Of a stretch of 64,000 nucleotides of DNA, positions 1 through 9,861 are shown piece after piece. The stretch covers positions 69,707,536-69,771,535 of the forward strand of contig OX352764.1 in assembly GCA_947095585.1 (NCBI GenBank), read 5' to 3'. The translations under genes and the position numbers were made by a program. Positions within the stretch are counted from its first letter, which is position 1. Each line of letters starts with the position of its first letter. This stretch comes from Nephrocerus scutellatus. Lineage: Eukaryota; Arthropoda; Insecta; Diptera; Pipunculidae. Under the pieces are notes generated by a model. The model ran no database searches. It was not told the DNA's origin and saw nothing but the letters and a program-made list of their open reading frames with translations.

Positions 1-25
1 TTGTAGTGGATTCGGAACCAGTTGA

Positions 26-3000
26 TTAGGGTCCTCCCCCCTTTGCCGATGGATCACCCGGCAGATGGTTGCGACTTCGGCTGCATTGAGGGGCCGGTTG
101 GCCGGGGGTGGCGGTCGTCGGAACTGGGCTGCCCTGAGTATTCCGGCGGCGGTCTTTTGCGGGGGGGGTCGGTATTTTGGCCGGGCGCGTACGACGACGA
201 GTGCTTGGCTGCGGTAGCGGTGCGGTGAATGCGACTGTCTGTTCCGACATTTCGTTTTCGACTGGAGATATCGGTTGATTGCCAGAGTTATTTATACCCA
301 TAACTTCGGCGATGTCGTCATCAGCTGAATTTCCGGTTTTTCTAAGGTCCTTTATATGAGCAGTTATTACTTCTTTTGCTGGCCCTTGGACGTTATAGAC
401 GACTGGGGAGAGTTTCTTGGTGACTTGGTATGGTCCTACAAAACGGGGAGCTAATTTCGCCGAGAATTGGTTTGCGGCGGATGAGAGTGGCCTTTGGCGG
501 ATGTATACTGATTCTCCTATTTTGGGTGACCAGGTCCGACGTCGCAGGTCATAATACCGCTTTTGCTTTCCGAATGCTTTGGCTATATTGATACGTACTA
601 GGGCTAAGATATCCTGCAGGGCGGTGATTCTCTCGGTGGTGTCTGGCGGTTTATTTAGTTCGATGGTTGGAGTAGTCGGGAGGCGAAGTTCCCTGCCGTA
701 ATTTAGATAGGCGGCGGTATAACCGGTGGTTTCATGCTGACTGGTGTTTATGGCCAACATGAACTCGGGGAGATACTCATCCCATCGGCGGTGATCCTTC
801 TGGACAAACTGAGCGACCATAGTTTTGATGACCCGATTAACCCGCTCGGTGGGGTTTGCCTGGGGGGTGTAGGGAGGAGTAAATCTTTGGTCTATGTGTA
901 GTTCCTGCAGTAGTGCTTGGAACTGCTTACTTCTATACTGGGTGCCATTATCGGTAATTAAGGTTTTCGGGCACCCATATCGACTTAAGATTCTTTCCTT
1001 GAAACCTTTAATCAGTGCAGGCGTGGTCGCATCGCGCAGGGCCAGAAACTCGGTCCACTTGGTGAACTTATCATGGAACACCAATATCACGGTATTTCCT
1101 CTGGTGGAACGGGGCAGTGGTCCAATGAAATCCGAGCATACTACTTCCCAGGGCTGTTCGGTGGTAGTCATGTGCATTTTGCCGGCTGGTTTGCTGGATG
1201 GGACCTTGTATTGGATGCATGTCGAACAGCGTCGTACAAAACGAGCCACGTCTCGAAAAAGTCCAGGCCAATAATAATTCTGCGCTATTCTGGCGATTGT
1301 TTTGGCGACGCCTAAGTGACCAGATGTGACGTTTGCATGATTGTCTTGCATCACTTGCCAGCGAAGCGGTTTTGGGACGCATATCTTCCATGCAGTTGCG
1401 GCGGGTTCGGTTTGGTATGTTGGATTATATATATGTCGGTGTAATGTTCCATTCCATACCTGGTAGTCGGGGTTTTCTTTTGGCCGTTCCTTTACCATTG
1501 TGGTCCTTGCTCCATACCATGGGCAGGTGGCAGTAATGGGCAAGATGATCCGCACTGGGGAAATCGTGGTCGGATGTCGAGACAGTACGTCAGCTACGGT
1601 ATTCAAAGACCCTTTTCGGTAGCGGATCTCGAAGTCGTACTGTTGTAACTCGATGGCCCACCGGGCGAGTCGGCCGGACGGGTTTTCTAGGGTGTGCAGC
1701 CACTTCAGCGAGCGGTGGTCAGTGTGCACAACGAACCGGTACCCTTCTAAATAGGGTCGCATCTTTCTGATGCCCCATACGACTGCCAAACACTCTCGCT
1801 CGGTGACCGAATAGTTTTTCTCGGCGTCATTGAGAGTACGGCTGGCATAGGCGATGACATGTTCCTGGTTGTCTATTGACTGGGACAGAACGGCCCCTAG
1901 TCCATCGGCACTGGCATCGGTTTGGAGCAAGAAAGTTTTCGTGAAGTCCGGGCAAGCAAGAATCGGTGCATCGGTCAATTTAGTCTTCAATGTTTCAAAC
2001 GCCCTTTCCTGGCCTTCGTTCCACTGCCATTTCTGCTTTTTCTTTAGCAATTGAGTGAGAGGAGCGGCTACTGTCGAAAAATTTGGCACAAATCGTCTAT
2101 ACCAAGATGCGATTCCCAGTACTCGGCGGAGTTCTTTGACATTCTGAGGTGCTAGTAGCAATTTTATGGCCGCCACTTTGCTGGGGTCGGTGTGGATACC
2201 ATCTTGGCTTACCATATGCCCGAGGTACCTCATCTCTGATCGACCAAACTCACATTTATCAGGATTAATTTTCAACTTGGCTACCTCTAGTCGGCGAAAT
2301 ACTTCCGTGAGGGCCTTCATATGCTCGGAGAAGGTAGTTCCTATAACTATGATATCGTCCAGATACGCAAACGCAAATGGCTCTAGTTCAGGACTTATGA
2401 TACGATCTAGGAGGCGTTGAAACGTCGCGGGTGCTGAGTGGAGCCCAAATGGCATTACCTTCCACTGAAATAAGCCACGCCCCGGAACGGTAAAGGCAGT
2501 GTACTGTCGACTGGCTGGATGCATAGGTATTTGCCAGTAGCCTTGTTTTAGGTCAATAGTAGATATGTATCTAGCCGCTCTCAACTTATCTAGGATATGA
2601 TTTATTTGCGGTAGCGGGTATGCATCTTTAATTGACACCTCATTAAGCTGGCGGAAGTCCACGCATAGTCTCCAGGTCCCTTGCTTTTTCTTTACCAGGA
2701 CAATGGGTGAGCTGTATGGGCTAATGGAGGGCTCGATCTTATCCTCAGCTAGCAGTTGATTTATCTCTTTATCGATTACGGCCTGCATTGCTGGGTTTCG
2801 AGGCATATACCTCTGTTTAAACGGTCTGGAGTGTTTGAGACGTATGACATGCTCCGCCATGGGGGTCACCCCTTTCATAGCTTCGAACTTGGGAAGTTCC
2901 TGGGCAAGAAATCTTTCGAGGCACTGAGTCTCTGTCTGCAGTACTCGGAGAGGGAGCGGCGGATCGGATTTGGCGGTAATTACCCTGTCTCCATGATTAA

Positions 3001-3484
3001 TCGTGAAGCCGTTCTGAGCCAAAAGGTCGGTACCAATTAGACACTTATCACTGAGATTTGGTACGTAGGCGAACTCCTGCGTGAAGTTCCATTTTCCCCA
3101 GCTTAGTGGCAAGGAGTAGGCCTGGCGAGCGACTATTGTTGATTTATCGGCCAATGATAGTATCAGGTTAATTGGTCGGGCGGGTATGTTTTGGTTCTGG
3201 CAGAGGCTTTGCAGTTCATCCCCAATGCACGATCGGCCGGCACCAGTATCGATGACTGCCTCAAAGGCGTGTTGGCCTAATCGGACCGGCAAGGAATAAT
3301 GGCTGAGACTGGCGGTTAATGGTGGAACGTCGATTGTCTCAGGGTTTCGGACGTTCCGTTGGCGTTTCCCGCCTGGCAGGTACAGTGTCGGCTCTGGATG
3401 CCTTCGGTGCCGCATCGTGAGCAAAACACTCGGCGGTTCTGGCAGGTGTATCGGGTATGCCCTGGTTGTCCACACGACCAACAA
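26..3484 (-). CDS. pol: Gypsy Pol polyprotein (protease, RT, RNase H, integrase)
   Basis: The 1152-residue open frame is probably translated as a Gag-Pol fusion by -1 frameshifting, so the ATG at 3484 is unlikely to be the true start. Seen in order: an aspartic protease with DTGAGRSCIG near residue 80; reverse transcriptase with the catalytic YLDD in AYLDDIIVIG near residue 378; RNase H with LLQTDASADGLGAVLSQ near residue 520; integrase with an HHCC zinc domain (GHLGVAKT, then CSTCIQYK) followed by the D-D-E core (CSDFIGPL, TDNGTQY, NPTERVNR). The C-terminus is basic and proline-rich and I see no chromodomain. All named catalytic residues are present, so the product could be active. It overlaps gag by 169 bases in the -1 frame. 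Confidence 0.95.
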   Translation of the reverse strand: MLVVWTTRAYPIHLPEPPSVLLTMRHRRHPEPTLYLPGGKRQRNVRNPETIDVPPLTASLSHYSLPVRLGQHAFEAVIDTGAGRSCIGDELQSLCQNQNIPARPINLILSLADKSTIVARQAYSLPLSWGKWNFTQEFAYVPNLSDKCLIGTDLLAQNGFTINHGDRVITAKSDPPLPLRVLQTETQCLERFLAQELPKFEAMKGVTPMAEHVIRLKHSRPFKQRYMPRNPAMQAVIDKEINQLLAEDKIEPSISPYSSPIVLVKKKQGTWRLCVDFRQLNEVSIKDAYPLPQINHILDKLRAARYISTIDLKQGYWQIPMHPASRQYTAFTVPGRGLFQWKVMPFGLHSAPATFQRLLDRIISPELEPFAFAYLDDIIVIGTTFSEHMKALTEVFRRLEVAKLKINPDKCEFGRSEMRYLGHMVSQDGIHTDPSKVAAIKLLLAPQNVKELRRVLGIASWYRRFVPNFSTVAAPLTQLLKKKQKWQWNEGQERAFETLKTKLTDAPILACPDFTKTFLLQTDASADGLGAVLSQSIDNQEHVIAYASRTLNDAEKNYSVTERECLAVVWGIRKMRPYLEGYRFVVHTDHRSLKWLHTLENPSGRLARWAIELQQYDFEIRYRKGSLNTVADVLSRHPTTISPVRIILPITATCPWYGARTTMVKERPKENPDYQVWNGTLHRHIYNPTYQTEPAATAWKICVPKPLRWQVMQDNHANVTSGHLGVAKTIARIAQNYYWPGLFRDVARFVRRCSTCIQYKVPSSKPAGKMHMTTTEQPWEVVCSDFIGPLPRSTRGNTVILVFHDKFTKWTEFLALRDATTPALIKGFKERILSRYGCPKTLITDNGTQYRSKQFQALLQELHIDQRFTPPYTPQANPTERVNRVIKTMVAQFVQKDHRRWDEYLPEFMLAINTSQHETTGYTAAYLNYGRELRLPTTPTIELNKPPDTTERITALQDILALVRINIAKAFGKQKRYYDLRRRTWSPKIGESVYIRQRPLSSAANQFSAKLAPRFVGPYQVTKKLSPVVYNVQGPAKEVITAHIKDLRKTGNSADDDIAEVMGINNSGNQPISPVENEMSEQTVAFTAPLPQPSTRRRTRPAKIPTPPAKDRRRNTQGSPVPTTATPGQPAPQCSRSRNHLPGDPSAKGGGP

Positions 3485-4557
3485 CAGTTTCCACGGTTAT
3501 ATGTTGGTGTAGGCTGGAGCGGTCGGACCGGCGGTTGTGCCGTCCCTGACACGGAATTGCTTTCTCCTGTCATTCGGCGGGTCGTCTGTGTTGTGGGATG
3601 GTGTAATGTTGCATTGTTTCGCGTGGGTGGCATAGCACTTCGGTGTGGTGGCAAAAATGGTCGATTCGGTGGACCGGTTGGGCGGGATACTGGTGCCTCA
3701 TTCTGTAGACATTCAAAACCCTCTACCAGAGCGGTTAACTCGTTGAGAGTAACGAATTCTCCTCGTTTAATATAGTACCGGTATTCCGGTCGGAGATTAT
3801 CGTAAATCCGGTCTAACCTCTCTTCTGAGCTAAGAGAATCTTGCCACCTCATCAGGGTTTGGATGGCAGTTATATACTCCTTTCCTCTTTCGCGCGCCAT
3901 CTGCGTACGACTGCGGATGCGGTCTAATAACTGAGTGTTATATCGTCGGGGAAGGAAAAACTGTCGCAACTCCCGACTAAACTCGTTCCATGTATAAATG
4001 TGTTCTCGGTTGTTCCGATACCAGGCCAGCGCGGATGACTTAAGTAATTCGGGCAGCGTTTTGACGATTCTATCAAGAGGTAGATGATAGCAATCGGCCA
4101 ATTCTTCAATCCGCTCGAGGAATTCTAGTGGGTTGCTGTTGCCGTCATACCGGACGTTCCACTTCCGCACCTTGTCCATCACATCTGCATTCGTGTGTAG
4201 AGGAGGTGCGGTGATGACGGTGGGTGATTCGAAAGACGCGTGGCTGGTGTGTGAAGTAACGGCGGCGGTTGTCTGTTCAGGTTTTCTTTCCGGATTTGTG
4301 TTGAGCGTCTGTGGTTGATATGCAACCGACGGTATTTGCAAATGGTGACAGGTTGCTGGATCTGGTTGGAAGACTTCGGATGTCCCACTCTCCTTTTGAC
4401 GGAGATCAGGGCAAGATTTATTTTTCTTGATTTCCTGGGACAGCTTCTTCCGCAGTTCGTCCATTGTACCAGTACCGTCCAAGCCTCGTCGCTTCAATTC
4501 CACAATTAGCTCGTCCTTCTTCATTTGGTATATACCAATTGGTGGATCTTCCGCCAT
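3316..4557 (-). CDS. gag: Gypsy Gag with SAP-like N-terminus and zinc knuckle
   Basis: 413 residues. Residues about 11-42 (MKKDELIVELKRRGLDG followed by T-x-x-E-L-R-x-x-L) resemble a SAP-type helix-loop-helix nucleic-acid binding motif. Residues about 130-280 fit the retrotransposon Gag capsid fold shared with insect Arc-like genes (LEFLERIEELADCYHL; WNEFSRELRQFFLPRRY). Near the end is a CCHC zinc knuckle, CWSCGQPGHTRYTC, and a second cysteine cluster, CSRCGTEGIQSRHC. The middle is rich in proline, threonine and arginine. Gag should form the particle and bind element RNA. The stop lies 45 bases after the slippery heptamer, so most ribosomes would make Gag alone. The SAP call rests on pattern only. 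Confidence 0.92.
   Translation of the reverse strand: MAEDPPIGIYQMKKDELIVELKRRGLDGTGTMDELRKKLSQEIKKNKSCPDLRQKESGTSEVFQPDPATCHHLQIPSVAYQPQTLNTNPERKPEQTTAAVTSHTSHASFESPTVITAPPLHTNADVMDKVRKWNVRYDGNSNPLEFLERIEELADCYHLPLDRIVKTLPELLKSSALAWYRNNREHIYTWNEFSRELRQFFLPRRYNTQLLDRIRSRTQMARERGKEYITAIQTLMRWQDSLSSEERLDRIYDNLRPEYRYYIKRGEFVTLNELTALVEGFECLQNEAPVSRPTGPPNRPFLPPHRSAMPPTRNNATLHHPTTQTTRRMTGESNSVSGTAQPPVRPLQPTPTYNRGNCCWSCGQPGHTRYTCQNRRVFCSRCGTEGIQSRHCTCQAGNANGTSETLRQSTFHH
3324..3370 (-). promoter_or_regulatory. -1 ribosomal frameshift signal between gag and pol
   Basis: On the minus strand the heptamer GGGAAAC (3370-3364) sits in the gag frame as xxG GGA AAC, exactly the X XXY YYZ register for -1 slippage. 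After a six-base spacer (3363-3358), GGAACGTC (3357-3350) can pair with GACGTTCC (3331-3324) as a perfect 8-bp stem with an 18-base loop. Slippage here enters the pol frame directly and bypasses the gag stop at 3316. Heptamer, spacer and stem match known retroviral and retrotransposon frameshift sites; function is inferred. Confidence 0.85.
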
Positions 4558-4602
4558 GGAAAATTTTTATTCGGTAATCGGTCGGGTGAAATGTGGACAA
4601 AG

Positions 4603-4620
4603 GTCCCTGCTCGGGCGCCA
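4603..4620 (-). other. Primer-binding site, tRNA-Lys type
   Basis: The minus strand reads TGGCGCCCGAGCAGGGAC four bases inside the 5' LTR. It differs by one base from the classical tRNA-Lys3 primer site (position 11, G for A), so a lysine tRNA is the likely primer for minus-strand DNA synthesis. Confidence 0.8.
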
Positions 4621-4624
4621 AATT

Positions 4625-6045
4625 TGTAACGTGTTTTCCCAGCTGAGGTATGACTCAGCGGCTTTCCAGGGTTCAAATAAAAAATTCACGTGTTACAAAT
4701 TAAATTTCTGGTTTTTATTCCTTTATTTTTCTTCTTGATGCTTATTATACTTAACAAGGTTTGTAATCTCTACTATACTTGATAACTTACAAACTACTAT
4801 AGATATACTAAGGGACCGCCGCGGTCGGTATGTGACGGCCTAGCGCACAAGGCTCGATAAGCGCGGGACAAAGGGTGCTGTAGGTCTACAAGACGTCAAC
4901 AGCCCACGGGGCGAGAGGACGGAATGCTGCAGGTCTATTCGACAAGACGTCAACAGCGAGCGGTACGGAATAAGGAATGCTGCAGGTCTATGAAACAAGA
5001 CGTCAACAGCGAGCGGTCGGAATAAGGAATGCTGCAGGTCTATTCGACAAGACGTCAACAGCGAGCGGTACGGAATAAGGAATGCTGCAGGTCTATGAAA
5101 CAAGACGTCAACAGCGAGCGGGCGGAATAAGGAATGCTGCAGGTCTATTCGACAAGACGTCAACAGCGAGCGGTACGGAATAAGGAATGCTGCAGGTCTA
5201 TGAAACAAGACGTCAACAGCGAGCGGGCGGAATAAGGAATGCTGCAGGTCTATTCGACAAGACGTCAACAGCGAGCGGTACGGAATAAGGAATGCTGCAG
5301 GTCTATTCGACAAGACGTCAACAGCGAGCGGTACGGAATAAGGAATGCTGCAGGTCTATGAAACAAGACATCAACAGCGAGTGCCAAGTACCCCTTTCCT
5401 GAGCTTGTTCGGAAAGGGGCTGCTGCAGGGTTACCTGCAGAAGCTGGGAGAGGGGGAGAAGGGTAGGTAGTGACGCGGTTTAGAGACGGTCGTCTGGTCT
5501 GGTGAAATGTATACTGGAGTGTTCGGAGAAGAACACTCCCAAAATTGTGCGCAAGTTTACCGACGGTCGCCCAGTCTGTATTATTTATTTAATTTGGCGT
5601 TCTGATAAGAACGCCTCCAAAAATGAGTGTGGTATTCCTAAAGAATACTCGCACTCTGTCTAATTCCAACGGAATCTGACCGTCAAACTCATATGGAGTT
5701 CGACAATTTTTCATATGAAAATTGCCGAACCTAACTAACTTTTTTGTGGGACTTGTTGGGAATTTTATCCACCGAAAATTAATTGATTATATTTGCCTCA
5801 TATATGATCAATAGTGACTGGCAGCAGTTACACATGTGGTGTTGTGTGTTCGCTGTGTAGTCGAAATTATATTTGACTTGTATACGGTCACTTGTTACTG
5901 GCGGCAGCTACACAGGTGGTGTTGTGTGTTCGCTGTTCAAAAGCAGCAGCCGGCAACACCACATGCCGTTGGGAAAATCGTATTTTTGGGTGATGGGACG
6001 GACAATGCTTAGCCGTAGGGTTTGTAACGAAGGTACTTCGTTACA
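4625..6045 (-). repeat. Long LTR of the Gypsy element (about 1.4 kb)
   Basis: Inferred as the 5' LTR. It ends next to the primer site with TGTAAC on the plus strand (4625) and at the far side with GTTACA (6040-6045), giving the expected TG...CA ends with a 6-bp inverted terminus. At the 6045 end the sequence is itself palindromic (GTAACGAAGGTACTTCGTTAC, 6024-6044, one base unpaired in the middle). The LTR contains the minisatellite at 4868-5385. The second LTR is outside the window, so the boundary cannot be confirmed by comparison. Confidence 0.65.
4868..5385. repeat. 52/53-bp minisatellite with alternating subtypes inside the LTR
   Basis: About nine units begin GGAATGCTGCAGGTCTA, at 4921, 4974, 5026, 5079, 5131, 5184, 5236, 5289 and 5342, with a diverged partial unit at about 4868. 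Units alternate between a version with TATTCGAC and one with TATGAAAC and between 53 and 52 bp, so the higher-order unit is 105 bp. The pattern breaks at the last units, where two TATTCGAC versions are adjacent (5236-5341). Because 105 is divisible by three the minus strand stays open across the array, giving a repetitive 157-codon frame (5313-4840) that I do not call a gene. Confidence 0.92.
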
Positions 6046-6120
6046 ATGTTATAAAGCTAGCTTACTTAAACTTTTTTTAAAAAAAAAAAAGGACTTCCCT
6101 ACAATGTGGCCTAATTAGTC

Positions 6121-6330
6121 TCATGGATTGTCTAAGCCTAGGATCACCCTCTCAGTAGGATAGACAAACTTACTTTTTCTAAGAACTAATGTTGGCTGTG
6201 TCAGTCGTCCAATTGACTCCACAAAATGATCGTCCGCAGTTTCGTTTCCTGCAATTTGTTTGTGATCAAGCATCCAGTCCAGTTTAGGCTTATTTTTGGA
6301 AATTGGAATTGCACGGTCTAAACACAGCAC
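6121..6330 (-). pseudogene. Possible LINE RNase H fragment
   Basis: A 69-codon frame contains WMLDHKQIAGNETADD, which resembles the conserved C-terminal part of non-LTR retrotransposon RNase H domains (W-x-x-x-H-x-x-I-x-G-N-E-x-A-D). Nothing else of the element is recognisable. It lies just outside the 5' LTR of the Gypsy element. Confidence 0.45.
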
Positions 6331-6446
6331 ATAGGAATTGAAAATTAAAATGTGAATTTTGGAATAATAAAAATGTGTTTCAATTCGTGTGTTAATTAAA
6401 TTATAAATTATTATCGGTGTAGTTAGTCAATAAAAGCATTTTAAAA

Positions 6447-8320
6447 AACCCCATCAACACTACCCGGACGACCGCCCTCAAGATCCCCTCAAGACCCTAC
6501 TAAAGACACTCTTAAAATTTCCTCAAGACCCCGCTCAAAACCTCCATCAAGACCCCATCAAGAGTACCTCAAGACTACCTTAAACCTTCTTAAGACCCCA
6601 CCAAAAACTCTCACAAATCCCCTCAAGACCAGCCTCAAACCTCAATTAATGTTCCTTTAAGAACCCCTCAAGACCCACTCAAGACCTTCTGAAAACACCT
6701 CAAGACCACCTTAAGACTCCCTCAACATCACCGTAAGACCCCCTCAAATCCACATTAAGACTCTCTCAAGACGCATCCATAACGCTCCCAAGACCCACTC
6801 AAAACCCCCTTGAGACTCCCTATTACCCCCTTAAAACTCCATCAAGACCCTCTCAAAACCCTATTACGACTGCACTCAAACCCTCTCTAGACCCCCCAAC
6901 ACCACACACAAAACATCCTAAGGACCCATTTCAAACCTATCAAGACCCCATCAAGACCCCATCAAGACCCCTTCAAGACCCACTCAGGACCCTACTCAAG
7001 ACCACCCAAGAAATCCTGAAGATCCCTCCAAAAACCCACTTAAATCGCTCTCAAGATTCTCTTCAGACCCCCTTCAAGACTCCCTCAAGACTACACTCAA
7101 GACCCTCTCCAAACCCCCTTCAAACACCCCTAAGGATTTCTTTAAGACCACCTCAAAACACTCTCACTAACTCACTTAGACCACATAAAGACCTCACCCC
7201 CTTCGAGACTACCTAAAGACTCCCCCAAGACCACCTCAAGACCCCGTTAGGACCACGCTATGACCTCCATCAATACTCCCTCAAGACCCCTCAAGACACT
7301 CTCAAGACCACCTAAAGACTCCCTCAAGACTCCCTCAATCCTCCCTCAAGACTCCACTCACAACCTTCTTAAAATCATCTCAAGATCCCCTCAAGAACAC
7401 CTCAAGACCATCTTAAAAACTTCTTAAGACCCCCTCAAGACACCGCATACGACCCTCTCAAATTCTTCTCAAGATCCTCTCAAGAACACCTAAAGACCCC
7501 CTCAATACCCACTTTAAACCCATTCAAGATTCCCCTCAAGACCTCCACGACCCCCTCAAGAATACATTATACCCCCTAAAAATCCCATCAAGATCACCTA
7601 AAGACTCTCTTAAAACCTCACCAAAATCCTTTTAAGTCCCCACTTATAACCTCTTAAAAACTTTCTTATGACCTTCTTAAGACCCCTTCAAGATCTACTT
7701 AATATCCCATTCAGGAACCTTCTTAATATCCCTCATGGCTCTCTTAAAACCCTCCCAAAGCGCCCTCAACCCCCCTTAAAACCTTCTTAGGACCTACTCA
7801 CGACCCCCTCTTAACCACAATTAGACCCTTTCAAAACCATCTCAAGACTTTCATCAAGACCACCCAAGGAACTTCTCAAGACCCCCTCACCAAAGCACCT
7901 CTAAAAGAACCCGTATAAAACCTCCCCAAAATGTTTTTAAGGCCTTCTTAAAACCCTCTTAAAGCAACTTCAATATCCCCAAGACCCCCTGAAGACCTCC
8001 TTAAAACCTACCCAACTAAAGACCCTATAAAAACTCCCTCAAGGCGCTCGAAAACCCTCATCAAGCCCACCTCAAAGCCCTTGAAGACCCTCTAAGGACC
8101 GCACTCCATATTCCATTCAAGAATCCACTCAAGACTTAAGGCCATCTCAAGACGCCCTAAAGACCACCTCAAATCACCCTAAAGATCCCATTTAATACCC
8201 TGTCGAAACCACCACAAGAACGCCTTAAGACCACCTACCATCTCAGCATCCCTCTCATGACATCATAAGAACACCTCTCAAAACCCACCCCCGAAAAGAC
8301 TTCCACAAAAACGCGTACGA
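6447..8320 (+). repeat. Degenerate 11-12 bp satellite, CTCAAGACCCC type (left arm)
   Basis: About 1.9 kb built from variants of CTCAAGACCCC with unit lengths of 11 or 12 bases. Units are strongly diverged; the cleanest run is near 6940-6990, where ATCAAGACCCC recurs in phase. No frame is open across it. The same satellite in reverse complement occurs at 9862-10045 and 11415-12390, so this is one arm of a large inverted structure. Confidence 0.9.
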
Positions 8321-8325
8321 GACTT

Positions 8326-8800
8326 TCAACTCACAGCATTACTGGTATTTATGCCGAAACGCACTGAAGGCAAAAATCTTGACCAGGTGTTATGCTCGTT
8401 GCCCAACAAAATAGCTAGTTGGGTTTTTAAATAACGGTTCTTTCGTTCGACCATATTTGCTTGCGGGTGGTATACTGGAGTTAACTTTTGTTGTATACCA
8501 AGACTTGTAGTTAAGTACTGCATTATACTGGATATAAATTGCGGGCCGTTGTCGCTTATGACGCATCGGGGAATCCTGTAGCGAAGAAAAATTTCACTGA
8601 GAAGTGTGACTGCACATCGATCGGCAGTAGCATCAACAAATGCAAATACGGAATCAGAGTGACATCGATGATTTTGACCGGTTTCCCAGTGCGATTCGTG
8701 CTGATGTTACTGCGTCAATTGTTCTCTGGTTTGTTTCGCTTGAGTCACAGATGATCCTTTGCAGCGAGGACAATTTTGGCGATAATAGACCTGCGTGCCG
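8326..8800 (-). pseudogene. Gypsy-type integrase fragment
   Basis: On the minus strand, an integrase zinc-domain remnant with NCPRCKGS (about 8790-8760) is followed, in another frame, by core sequence including DATADR, VISDNGPQF (second catalytic D) and PQANMVERKNR (catalytic E), ending near 8326. One open stretch covers 8326-8670; the zinc region is out of frame, so at least one frameshift is present. The first catalytic D is not clearly seen. It may belong to the same dead element as the protease/RT fragment at 12700-13330, with later insertions or deletions between. Confidence 0.85.
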
Positions 8801-9099
8801 CAACCAAAACAAACAAGTGAAGTTGCAACGGTTTCTTCTTTTGGTTTTCTTTTCTTTCACCAATAGTCTTTTGTTTTTTTTCAACAATCTTTTTCTATGT
8901 GATCTTTATTTCTACAGAAACTGTGCCTTACGAGAATGTCTGTTTTTGAGCATCGTTTTTTTTTGCACGTAAATTCGTTCAAATTCTATTGTGAGCGTTA
9001 CAAGTTTCGAAAAAGTCTTAAGTTTTTTACGTATTTCTTGGTATTTTCGTGAAGGAGTAAGTCATTATTAGACAAGAAACTGTAGCCAGCTCTTCTTAC

Positions 9100-9690
9100 T
9101 TAACATACGGAGTTATTTGTGGTGCCGTATAAGAAGGGAAGGGACGTTCCTCAAACTTATTTGAGAAGCTGAGAGTACTCTCGTCAGCGAGAGTATGAAT
9201 TGGATTTGAAGTAATAGACGAGGGATCATTAATTAAAATGAGAAATGGTGACGGGGATAAAACAGAACCCTGCGCTGAGGAACGCCAGAATTTATGTGAT
9301 GTATTTCAGACTTCAAACAATCATAGAAAACTTGAATTGATCGGTTCAAAAGATAGCTTCTTATCCAATTAAGCAGATTTTTATCGACTCCATAAGCACG
9401 CATTTGTACAAAAGAGCTTGATACCAAACTCCGTCAAATGCTTTGCAAATTTCGAATCCATAGCTTTGCTTTCACCAAATTGATGCAAACACCGTTTCCA
9501 CTGTTGGTGAGATATGATATCAAATCACTAATAGAACGTTGCCAATGAAATTAGTACAGTCAGTCACTAAGAATTTCGTTAGTTTCAAGATATTGCATGT
9601 GCTGATAATTGATCAGCGTTTCCATGGCCTTGGAAATAATAGATGCAAGTGCTATGAGTCTATACGACAAAGGAGACGATGGCTCACATT
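9100..9690 (-). pseudogene. Jockey/CR1-like LINE RT fragment
   Basis: Degenerate reverse transcriptase in several frames. Near 9690-9600 it reads YRLIALASIISKAMETLI, then LETNEILSD; 9427-9233 gives AYGVDKNLLNWIRSYLLN and SGVPQ; toward 9150 the catalytic region is decayed to LADES. The order and wording match the better-preserved copy at 54575-56430, so both belong to one family. Both termini are missing. Confidence 0.85.
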
Positions 9691-9861
9691 TTCGCAACTA
9701 CCAGATTGGCTGTATTAAATGCTTTTATATTAACTAACTGTCTAACTGTTTTTATGTCTTTATTTCTGTCGGTTTATGTGTCATTCTGTCACGCTTTTTC
9801 ATTCTAACGCTGTGAGTTGAAAGTCTCGTATGCGTTTTTGTGAGACTTTTCGTGGGCGGGT

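Larger units (their letters stand above)
1..6045 (-). mobile_element. Ty3/Gypsy LTR retrotransposon (left end off window)
   Basis: Read on the minus strand the element runs 5' LTR (6045-4625), AATT spacer, primer-binding site (4620-4603), gag (4557-3316) and pol (3484-26). Both frames are open over their whole length, so this is the least decayed retrotransposon in the window. Domain order protease-RT-RNase H-integrase is that of Ty3/Gypsy. A purine tract (minus-strand AAAGGGGGGAGG, 44-33) lies next to the pol stop and may be the polypurine tract, but LTR sequence does not follow it before the window edge, so the 3' LTR is not seen. No env frame is visible. The clade within Ty3/Gypsy is not resolved; mdg3/micropia/CsRn1-like groups are candidates. 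Confidence 0.93.
8283..9861. repeat. Inverted repeat pair joining the two satellite arms
   Basis: The segment 8283-8340 and the reverse complement of 9806-9861 align at close to 88 percent by eye, sharing the core CGAGACTTTCAACTCACAGC. Each copy sits on the loop side of its satellite arm. The 1.47-kb loop between them holds a Gypsy integrase fragment and a LINE RT fragment. The layout (tandem-repeat arms, unique loop) resembles foldback transposons of flies; no transposase is visible, so this is architecture only. Confidence 0.8.

Noticed and set aside
894..1536. Plus-strand and other-frame ORFs opposite Gypsy pol
   Set aside because: Shadow frames of the pol coding strand without recognisable motifs.
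4840..5313. 157-codon repetitive minus-strand frame
   Set aside because: It is the translation of the LTR minisatellite; the 105-bp higher-order unit keeps it open without evidence of a gene.
4868..5385. CRISPR-like array
   Set aside because: Units are contiguous with no unique spacers, and the context is an insect LTR.
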